A stretch of 64,000 nucleotides of DNA from Microbotryum silenes-acaulis (taxonomy: Eukaryota > Basidiomycota > Microbotryomycetes > Microbotryales > Microbotryaceae): contig QPFY01000006.1 in assembly GCA_003665825.1 (NCBI GenBank), forward strand, positions 806,001-870,000, read 5' to 3'. Shown here one piece after another: positions 57,201-64,000 of the stretch; within the stretch, counting starts at the first letter, position 1; each line of letters begins with the position of its first letter. The notes below the pieces were generated by a model. It did not search any database. It was given only the letters and a program-made list of their open reading frames with translations, and was not told the origin of the DNA. Made by a program: the position numbers and the translations under genes.

Positions 57201-58611
57201 CTACACGTACAAGGAGGATGTATCTGGCGTGATCATTGGCTGGAAAGCTAGACTTGTCGTTCAAGGCTTTGGTCAACGCAAGGACATCGATTACTTTGAC
57301 ATCTTTGCTCCTGTCTCGTCAATCTCGACGATCTTATTCATGGTCGCTGTCTCTTCGGCTCTCGGATTGCATCTCGAGCAATTCGACTACGAGTCGGCTT
57401 TCCTCAACGGCGTCATGACTGAGGATGTTTACATCAAGACTCCTCAAGGTTGGCCCGTACCAGTTTCTTCTGGCGCTCTCAAGCTCTTGAAGTCGATGTA
57501 CGGAACCAAGCAGGCACCTCGACAGTGGAACGAAGCGCTGAATTCGCTGATGAACTCGCGCGGCTTTACTCGCTCCAAGGTTGATGCTTGCCTCTATTTC
57601 AAGTTCTCTGGCAAGTCTTTCATCTTCATCTCTATCTACGTGGATGATGGACTCGCTGCGTCGAACGATCAAAACTTCCTCAACTCGGAGATTGATGCGT
57701 TCCATGCGGTCTACAAGCTCAAGCGTCTTGGTCCTGCCAAGATGTTCCTTGGTCTGGAGATAGCTCGTTCAGAACACTACATCTTCGTTCACCAGTCGAA
57801 GTATATTCGCGGGCTTCTTGAGACGTACGTGTTCACAACTACGTCCAAACGCGGTGTACAGACGCCTATGGAGGACAAAGACCAGAAGACTTCTTCACTC
57901 CCATTCGACAATATTACTCTCTATCAGTCGGCTGTGGGAGCTCTTCAATACGCGGCTCAACGCACTCGTCCCGATATCGCCAACGCTGTGCGTGCGGTGG
58001 CGAAGCGTGTCGCGGCTCCTTGCGAAGGTGATTGGATCGCTGTCAAGCGAATCTTCCGTTACCTTGCCTCCTCGATCGATTACGGACTTCTGTACGTATC
58101 CTCGAGCTCTACTACCTTTGAGGTTTACTCCGATGCCTCGTGGGCCGACGACTGGGAAAACGCCAAGTCTGTGGGAGCCTACGCCGTCATTCTTGCTGGT
58201 GCTGCAATCAGCTGGCAATCGAAACAACAATCGATCGTCGCGACTTCGACTACCGAGGCCGAGACTCTCGCAGCTTCTGTTGCGGCTAAGGAGGCCGTTG
58301 GGCTCCGTCGATTGGCTGCGGAATTTCGCATCCCTCAAGGTTCTGCTACTTTGATCCATGAGGACAACGAGGCGTGCATCTCTATCGCACGCAACCCTGC
58401 TCATCGTGGTCGTACCAAGCATTGGAACGTCCACCACTTCTACGTTCGCGAAAGGATTGAGGTCGGCGATATTCTACTCGAGTACTGTCCGACAGATCTC
58501 AACACGGCCGACGTCCTCACCAAGGCTTTACCCAGAGCAAAGTTTCTCAAGCATCGCGATGGACTTGGTATGGTATCTCTAGCTTCCTTAGCATGTGGGA
58601 GTGTCGTATGA
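54238..58611 (+). CDS. Copia-2 gag-pol polyprotein, intact (1457 aa)
   Basis: Single uninterrupted frame; the first ATG after the 5' LTR is at 54238 (an in-frame ATG at 54049 lies within the LTR). Gag is a UBN2-like helical region with a C-terminal knuckle CTRCNGKGHWACDKEC. Protease is WVGDSGAIRHL. Integrase has WWHRVFGHLSP, CETC, FVRSDNGGEF and TPEQNGKAERANG (DDE core complete). RT: KWVYTYKED, QFDYESAFLNG, SMYGTKQAPRQW and SIYVDDGLAA. RNase H: YSDASWADD, STTEAETLAA, HEDNEACISIA and ADVLTKAL. All catalytic residues are visible and the stop lies inside the 3' LTR. Probably autonomous and recently active. Confidence 0.96.
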   Translation: MSLTGSATRSHKSDNMFAVSDKSSSEVLRHLGTRDDLALALPRSLENHQDRNGSVDPDLDLYVDSVPLADHILDDSLSPEESRELHLDARASYLIIRSLDPANKSLISNCSTANQRWDALRTYHLGERNSQIALISAQLSRMLYTGKSSISLEDHMIKIRDLNLKAKQLGYPRSNTEIAFQMLNSVTDPKWANTIEALSLTSDPTPTRIIARIKEREVTFALTNRIQGGTSLLLPNDPATVQTVAANSASDPKGSRKTGKKSRNRRKPTDTCTRCNGKGHWACDKECPGKRPESVASVNEGHNSKSGPPSRFVVGAHVAREMPTASSSRYSTALATARDPTSKLEWVGDSGAIRHLIGDRSLLRNFTRDPIAVQVADGSIQEVEGYGELSVTTKEGNIIDFKNVSCLPGANLALISFFSLCDNGFELRMTDGGKTISVYLDNKFVCATERDTAYYFDFTIYNEPVAVVTRASAGAPLMWWHRVFGHLSPHTILNMVSTKMIVDIKISDETIHDCETCIVANSRAAPFQHVSREPTEVLYRVFIDLGFVDVPDHKGRFVYLFIVDQLSSMKWTYPLTSKSAAEVLQVFCRFQAQAERVTGKTIKFVRSDNGGEFLNRSFEAEFTRLGITHEFTARYTPEQNGKAERANGSLFAMVRAMLKDAGLPGSYWTYALDMANFIANRMQHPRFKNKTIFEIFYGKKPSVGHLRPFGAIAFVLLPRQLRRKLDDHAKKGIFVGYSGEYNYMALVDYTTSPKVLISRDVTFTDSLSEVPSAPADVDRDPEHFAVEEIFEYDLIPQLRDIRLDPAHLPVQDGPLAPAPRCAPDDPAQPQAPSDAAESVQDNVDDDDVIIIDEPVRAESPPPPEDELEDLVPQVPNDGYEYRAYNIGRNPGRFEDVNEENILPPGSRRVAARLAVGSGEAFSDPPELIASVSPNHAPLPRSYSEAMASVHAKEWQAATDKEIAKFISMGVLKAAALPPGARALGTKWVYTYKEDVSGVIIGWKARLVVQGFGQRKDIDYFDIFAPVSSISTILFMVAVSSALGLHLEQFDYESAFLNGVMTEDVYIKTPQGWPVPVSSGALKLLKSMYGTKQAPRQWNEALNSLMNSRGFTRSKVDACLYFKFSGKSFIFISIYVDDGLAASNDQNFLNSEIDAFHAVYKLKRLGPAKMFLGLEIARSEHYIFVHQSKYIRGLLETYVFTTTSKRGVQTPMEDKDQKTSSLPFDNITLYQSAVGALQYAAQRTRPDIANAVRAVAKRVAAPCEGDWIAVKRIFRYLASSIDYGLLYVSSSSTTFEVYSDASWADDWENAKSVGAYAVILAGAAISWQSKQQSIVATSTTEAETLAASVAAKEAVGLRRLAAEFRIPQGSATLIHEDNEACISIARNPAHRGRTKHWNVHHFYVRERIEVGDILLEYCPTDLNTADVLTKALPRAKFLKHRDGLGMVSLASLACGSVV

Positions 58612-58873
58612 GTGATGCAGGTGGAAGCTAGGGGCGCGGGTGCTTAGGCTGGAGTGTGGGCGCACAGCTGAGGTTTGGCTGAGGCCAGGTGGATGGCTGG
58701 ATTAGGAAGGAGGTTCGCTTAGCGACAGAGGCTTTTCTTAGTTGCATCTTGGGGCTACTCTCTTGTTCTTCTTCTCATCACTTGATCTTACAACTTCGTG
58801 GTCCTGACTTTGGCGTGTTATCACAACGCATCTCTGCGCCGCTTAGGAGCGCGAGACTATCAAATTCACAACA
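58602..58873 (+). mobile_element. Copia-2 3' LTR
   Basis: See the 5' LTR; preceded by a short purine stretch (GTGGGAG) and containing the last bases of the polyprotein including its stop. Confidence 0.93.
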
Positions 58874-58878
58874 GATGC

Positions 58879-59701
58879 GATTCTCGAGGAATACAACATG
58901 GCCAACGCCTCCCCGCGTCCCACCCCGCTTGCGGCACCGTCGACACTGAGGAACCGTGTGAACTCTGATTTCGACCCCGCTTCCATACCGTACCGTGCCA
59001 TTGTCGGCAAGCTTCTGTATCTGTCCGGCACTACTCGGCCCGACATCGCTTTCGCCGTGTCCAAGGCTGCTCGTTTCTGTAACAACTTCGAGGCGGAACA
59101 TTGGGAGGCGCTCAAGCACATTCTCCGGTACCTCGTCGGCACTCGTAACTTTGGCATTCGATACCAGAAGACCCATCAGCCGATGTCGGCCATTTTGGAG
59201 GGTTTTGTCGACGCGGACCATGGTGCCGACCCTGTGACCCGCCGCAGCGTCTCGGGCTACGTCTTCACGTGCGCTGGCGGGGCAATCTCCTGGATCGCCA
59301 AACGTCAGACTCTTGTCACTCTGTCGAGCACCGAGGCCGAATATATGGCCATGTCGTACGCTGCTCGTGAAGGGATCTGGTTGCGTCGGCTGCTGGCCGA
59401 TCTTGGTTTTGAGCAGACATCGCCGACTCGTCTGAGGGGTGACAACCAATCGGCTATCACTCTGGCCAAACACCCGGCTTTCTATGCTCGCCCCAAACAC
59501 ATCGGGATCCATTTCCACTTCATCCGAGATCACATTGCGGAGGGCACAATCGAGATGGTCTGGGTTCCCACCGGCACAATGGCTGCGGACGTTCTTACTA
59601 AAGGGCTCGGGACTCAGAAGCATTATCAGTTTGTACACGCGATGGGGCTTATCGATTCATCGCGTGAAGGGGCGAGTTGGTGTGTTGGGAATGAGGGTTA
59701 G
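58879..59701 (+). pseudogene. Copia-1 pol, last part (RNase H)
   Basis: Continues the Copia-1 frame exactly where Copia-2 cut it (VDA | ILEEYNMA across the GATGC duplication). Blocks: [75 protein letters not shown] and ADVLTKGL. Ends just inside the 3' LTR. Conserved as an RNase H but separated from its upstream part. Confidence 0.88.
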
Positions 59702-59891
59702 GAATCGCGCGCGTTCATTAGTAATCTGTTCAGAAGTGCTCGTCTGTTTAGTGAAGCCTGGCGATGCGCACCAACCGTTGTCTTCTCTCCACGGTTGGAT
59801 TACACGCTCGTCAGGTACGCATGTTTGCCTTCACAGTCACTTTCGTTGCAATTAACTGACGGTTGGATTACACGCTCGTCAGTCTCTTATT
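59675..59891 (+). mobile_element. Copia-1 3' LTR
   Basis: 217 bp partner of 50006-50222; the flank GTCCT at 59892-59896 repeats the 5' flank, after which Helitron H4 sequence resumes (TGCCTGACTTTCTAGACC). Confidence 0.88.
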
Positions 59892-60535
59892 GTCCTTGCC
59901 TGACTTTCTAGACCCTATAACAGCCGCACGGTGCGAGCGCAGACAAACATGCGTCTTCTGGCCGCTGCAGACCGCATGACCGAAACGGAACGGGCAAAGG
60001 CAGGTGTGTGCCAATCTTTCAAACGCAAAGCGCAGGGCAGCATGACTAACTGACCGGTTGGACTGTAACATCACAGGGGATCCGAAGCAGTGCCTTCCCG
60101 TTGTTCCCAAGTCATCGCCTGCACAAATCGTCGACGCTTGCATCATTAATGCTGACTTCTGGGGGGAAGTTGAAGTGCTGCATCTCTCTGTAAGTAGTAG
60201 TCCTTGCCTGACTTTTAGACCCTATACTAACAGCGGCACGGTGCAAGCGCAGACAAACATGCGGACATCGAACGGGTGGGCCGACCCGAACTGTGCTCGA
60301 GACAAATCGGCCTCGAGCTCGCGACACCCGAAGGGGTCATCGTGGAAGCTCTGCAACGAATACGGGACAAGTTTTCTCAAGAAATGGCTGCAGCATGCAG
60401 CATAGCTACGGATTCGAGTAAGTAACTTCATGAACTGTGCTCTTGGTGTGTTGTTGAGGAGCTAATGTAAAACTACCAAGCAGCAATTCCCTTCAACACG
60501 TCTTCTTTTCGAGTTGTTTTCCTTCACCATCAGCC
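59892..60535 (+). mobile_element. Helitron H4, second segment
   Basis: Resumes the H4 sequence after Copia-1 and includes a rearranged or duplicated module: ITGDPKQCLPVVPKSSPAQI (Pif1 helicase motifs II/III, about 60070-60130) and the NMR.. module twice (59948 and 60258). It breaks at 60535, where a third copia element starts. Confidence 0.75.
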
Positions 60536-60727
60536 TGAAGCCGAGGCACGAGATACGTAAGTACGAGAGCCGAAGATGATAGTAAAGATAGTTGGAGAAA
60601 GAAGAGAAGCGCTAAGGGAGCGCGCGCGAGGCAGGCACGAGCCGCGCGAGGCGACTAATATCAACAACTAGTAACTAATCATAATCAGGAAGACAAGTGG
60701 GATGAAACAGCAATATACACTCTGACA
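60536..60727 (-). mobile_element. LTR of a third copia element (Copia-4 fragment)
   Basis: On the minus strand TGTCAGAGTG...GGCTTCA, about 192 bp, immediately downstream of a poly-G polypurine tract; it ends where Helitron sequence resumes at 60535. Confidence 0.65.
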
Positions 60728-60752
60728 CCCCCCCCCCCCCCCCCCCCCCCCC
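60728..60752 (-). repeat. C25 homopolymer: G25 polypurine tract of the copia fragment
   Basis: Twenty-five C on plus (G on the element strand) directly before the LTR, the position of the plus-strand primer. Confidence 0.85.
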
Positions 60753-60758
60753 GTGCTG

Positions 60759-61798
60759 TCATACCACTGCACCTCGTAAACCCAAATTTGCCCGATGGAA
60801 GATGAACGGCTTGGGACCCAAGGCTTTGGTGAAGATATTGGCAAACATGTCACCGGTGGCGATGTAGCGGACCTCGATCTCCTTCTCAGCAACCCTTTCG
60901 CGGACGTAGTGTTCCGAGATGCGAACGTGACGAGACCCCTGATGGTTGGTCGGGTGCTGCGCAAGAGCCAGCGAACCTTGGTTGTCACCGTAGAGCACGA
61001 CTGGGCCAGAGACCGGAGCGCCAAGTTCAGCCAGGAGGTCGCTCAGGTGGATGGCATCACCGCTTGTGTACGAAAGAGAGAGGTACTCCGCGTCGGTAGT
61101 AGACTTGGCGACCCTGTGCTCGCGTTTGGAGCACCAAGCGATCGCGGCTCCAGACAAGATGAACGCGTAGCCCATGGTCGATCGCGAGGTCGTTAGACAG
61201 GCTCCCCAGTTCGCGTCCGAGTAGCCATGGAGTGGTTGGCTGGTCTTGCGATAGGTGAGCCCCAAGTCCAGCGTGCCTTTGATGTAGCGGAGGACCTGCT
61301 TGATGGCTGTCCAATGCTCCGGGCCGGGCTGCTGCGAGAAGCGAGCGAGGTAGCTGACCACGAAGGCAAGGTCCGGACGAGTTCCTACGGCGGCGTACAT
61401 CAACGAACCGATGGCCTGCAAGTAGCGCGTACAATCTTGAGGAGTGGCCGACAAGTCCTCGAAGTCAAGGACGACACCTGGCTGCATTGGAATACTCGCC
61501 GGCTTGGCATCGGTGAACTGGAACCTGGCCAGGATGTCCCGAAGGTAGCGCTCTTGCGAGAGCGTGATAGATCCGTCTTGTCCACGCTTGACTTGGATGC
61601 CTAGGATGTATTCGGCAGGTCCGAGACGTTTGATGCCATACGCGAGTTCCAACGCGTCGAGCACCCGGTTGATCTCGGCGGTAGAGGGGCCAACCAAAAG
61701 CAAGTCGTCGACGTACAAGGCAATGTAATGAGAGTGCCCGTCGTGTTCGCGGCGGTAGATGCAGATATCGGACCGGGTGGGCACGTAGAGCTGGTGAC
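60759..61798 (-). pseudogene. Third copia element, RT C-terminus and RNase H
   Basis: Minus strand: [12 protein letters not shown] (YVDD active site), [88 protein letters not shown] and FTKALGP. Everything upstream of the YVDD region is missing; the frame runs into Helitron sequence at 61798. A separate family from Copia-1 and -2. Confidence 0.85.
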
Positions 61799-62700
61799 AA
61801 AAACTGATACGAAAAACAGACATTGGACGTCAGTGACACAGCGGAAGGATTGACTTCATACGGTGGAGAATCCAGGTCATTGGGACACTAAATGTGAGTC
61901 TTCACTGCCATTGCTACAGATGGACAACAGCAAGAATACTGATAGTTGTAACGAATCACGCAAGAAAACAGGCTCTGGTTCCGTGAATTGCGGCTCACCA
62001 TCCCTCGGTTCGGTGGAGTGACCTTCGTGTTGGTATCGCGCTCCCACGTGAGCTTCTCCTGCCGGCAACCACGAGGAACAGATCCGGGTTAATCAGACAC
62101 GTTTATCCCGTCCCCGCGCTCGAACTGGACAATACGTCAATAGGCGAAAAAGTCGAATACTTCCGAGATCGAGCAATTCTGGCGCCCAAAATTCGCAGGT
62201 GGATCAGATCAACAACATGGTGCTCGACCTGCTGCAAGACGAATCACTGTTCTTGATCGAGTACCTTCAGAGTCTCAACAAGTAAGAGTGTGTCTGGAGA
62301 CGCCCGTCTTTTCTCACGGCCAGTTGTATGTCGCATTGTCCCGAGCAACGAATGTGGAGGGTGTCAGAGTTTTGCTTCATCAGACTGAGAACGGAGAAGC
62401 GGATAATGTAACAGAAAGCATAGTTTTTAGAGAGGGATGTCAATGTCGGGAGGCACCCGTGAAAAGGTCCACACTCGACGCGGGTCTCGACGACGGTCTG
62501 AGCCCATCATCGGGCTCCCAGAGAACAAAAAAGTAGTTCAGTGATGAAATGAAGGCTCTGTACATTTGATCGTCGTCGCGCTCTTCTCTCCCGACTTCAA
62601 CCACTACGCTTCCGTTACTCAACAGTACCGCAGCTGTTGCAGCAAAGTACATCACATTGGAGCGGGTCAACGGTTACGGTGGGAGGTGGCGCGCGGAGCA
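61799..62700 (+). mobile_element. Helitron H4, third segment, 3' end truncated
   Basis: Contains the MDNSKNTDSC module (61919), the [16 protein letters not shown] block with frame breaks, and ETPVFSHGQLYVALSRATNV (about 62300-62360), the motif VI region of the Helitron helicase. The sequence reaches GGTGGCGCGCGGAGC and then diverges at about 62700, just inside the expected terminal hairpin, so the CTAG end is lost. Confidence 0.75.
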
Positions 62701-62781
62701 TGTTGAGATTGTCATCAATTTCCCCAGCTCGCGCCCCCCCCCCATTACTACCTCTCTATATAAAAAAAGGTGAGTTAAGGA

Positions 62782-63427
62782 ATGTACCTAAAATCGCTGT
62801 TTTTAATTAGGTGGCGGCCTCCGGGCCGCCTGTAGTGGATGTACCAGGATACTGTTGTGTCTGCCGCACCTGCCTGTGGTCTCCATGTTCCGATCAGAAG
62901 TCATGTACAAGCTCTGTGGTGATTTTTGTATTTTTCGTGCCGGTCGAACGAAGCTACAGCGTTCCCAGTATTTTTCTTCACTTTTTCGTTGATGTCAAAC
63001 AGTGTTTACACTTATATTGTATTTAATGGACGGCAAGCGGGTGGCTTTGCATGACATTGCTTCTACAGCACAGCTCCGCCTGACGCGGGACGCGCGTTAC
63101 TACCTTTACTACCTCTTGATGAAAAAGGTCGATCCGCGACCCATGTACCTAAAATCGCTGTTTTTGACTGTGTTGCGGCCCGGAGGGCCGCCTATAATGA
63201 ATGTACCAGTACAGTATTGCGTCTGCCGCACCTGCCTGTGATATTGGCGTCCCGACCAGAAGTCATGTACGACCCTTTTCGCATTTTCGGCACCATAAAA
63301 CTCGAGCTACAGCCCGAGAACGATTTTTGTCGAATTTTGACATGGTGGGGAACTATTGAGGAGTTTGTGTAGGATTTAATGTATAGCAAGCGCGTGGGTT
63401 TGCATGACACGTCTTCTAAAGAGCTCA
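62782..63427. repeat. Tandem duplication, about 361-bp unit, with a conserved hairpin
   Basis: ATGTACCTAAAATCGCTGTT starts at 62782 and again at 63143. Both units share GTCTGCCGCACCTGCCTGTG, AGAAGTCATGTAC and a TTTAATG..AGCAAGCG.GTGG stretch near the end, with substitutions between. Each has a GC hairpin near its start (62813-62830 and 63175-63191). No coding potential is clear; class unknown. Confidence 0.7.
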
Positions 63428-64000
63428 GGCGTGGTCTCGCTGTCGTTGACGCGCGGGCGCAGGCGCGGTTACGCTGCGCGATGCCCCGTCGATCACGTGA
63501 CGTATTCTTTGCATCCCGACACCGGTTTTAGGGGCTCAACAACAACATGAGGTTCCAGGCGCTGTGAATACTCCCGCGCTGCTCTCTCTAATTGTTGCCT
63601 TTTCCCTCCCACTCTCATCGAATTTTCGTGACAACCGCGCCGAGTCTTTGGCGTGAGGGTAGCGCCGTACGATAGCGTACCGCCATACCATAGGAGACCA
63701 TCGGCCCGCTGGGCGCCTCGCTCCTCTCCTCTTCGTCCCGCTCCGATCAACAGAATCAGCTCCCCGCGCGTAATGACAACAATCAACCGATCTTGGTATT
63801 GCGACCCGTATAAGCATCCGCCGTACAGCTTTGTAGAACGGACAGCGTGGTCAGCGCGAGGGCCCGATGGCCGATCCGACGCTGAGCTCGCCCCACCACC
63901 ACCTCTTCCTGCGCAGAGCAAGTGCACAGGCCTCGAATCGCGCTCAAACCACTCAAGCCCCACGTTCCCATCCGCGACTACCTCGGCCCCAGATGGCCGT
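63428..64000 (-). other. Unassigned; possible coding fragment shared with 30.6 kb
   Basis: A minus-strand frame (63963-63493 and open to the window edge) reads AEVVADGNVGLEWFERDSR at its visible start. 30655-30588 reads similarly (EIVADEKTLGLSGLMRF). No domain recognised; may be part of a gene or repeat that continues outside the window. Confidence 0.35.

Overview
The window is eukaryotic nuclear DNA, almost certainly from a basidiomycete fungus. Genes are cut by many short GT-AG introns (about 45-130 nt), the non-coding DNA is GC-rich, and the transposon set (Tad1-like LINEs, Ty1/copia, chromodomain Ty3/gypsy, Helitrons ending in CTAG, basidiomycete-type DNA transposases) is fungal. A STE3-type pheromone receptor with COQ8/ABC1 and other housekeeping genes as islands in very repeat-dense DNA suggests part of a non-recombining mating-type (pheromone/receptor) region. 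My inference is a red-yeast or anther-smut relative (Microbotryomycetes); the lineage is a guess.

Four conserved host genes could be assembled exon by exon with consistent reading frames: the pheromone receptor STE3 (17743-19213, +), the histone chaperone ASF1 (19267-20428, -; convergent with STE3, 53 bp apart), the mitochondrial nuclease-family gene LCL3 (28829-30336, +) and the ubiquinone-pathway kinase COQ8 (41560-44241, -). A fifth intact spliced gene (25770-26960, +) is of unknown function.

Layout. 1-3.6 kb: 3' part of a LINE with poly(A). 3.7-5.7 kb: Helitron H1 (-). 5.7-6.3 kb: repeats, including a mosaic of short palindromes. 6.8-10.3 kb: two broken or uncertain minus-strand genes, one with a Ulp1-type protease C-terminus. 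11.1-13.4 kb: palindrome mosaic and unclassified repeat R1, copy A. 14-17.2 kb: second LINE (-), 5' half only. 17.7-20.4 kb: STE3/ASF1. 20.5-25.6 kb: R1 copy B, Helitron H2, gypsy 3' end, copia 3' end. 25.8-30.3 kb: unknown gene, a MITE, LCL3. 31.2-39.4 kb: tRNA-like/LTR-like sequence and a probable two-gene DNA transposon (accessory gene plus large transposase). 39.5-41.3 kb: third LINE fragment. 41.5-44.2 kb: COQ8. 44.5-62.7 kb: R1 copy C interrupted by Helitron H3, then Helitron H4 four bases later. H4 is itself split by Copia-1 (which contains the intact Copia-2) and by a third copia fragment. 62.7-64 kb: a 361-bp tandem duplication and a fragment shared with 30.6 kb.

The mobile elements form a readable relative chronology. 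Copia-2 (LTRs differ at 1 of 272 positions, full ORF) sits in Copia-1 (about 5 differences in 217 bp, three frameshifts), which sits in Helitron H4, which abuts H3, which lies in repeat R1.
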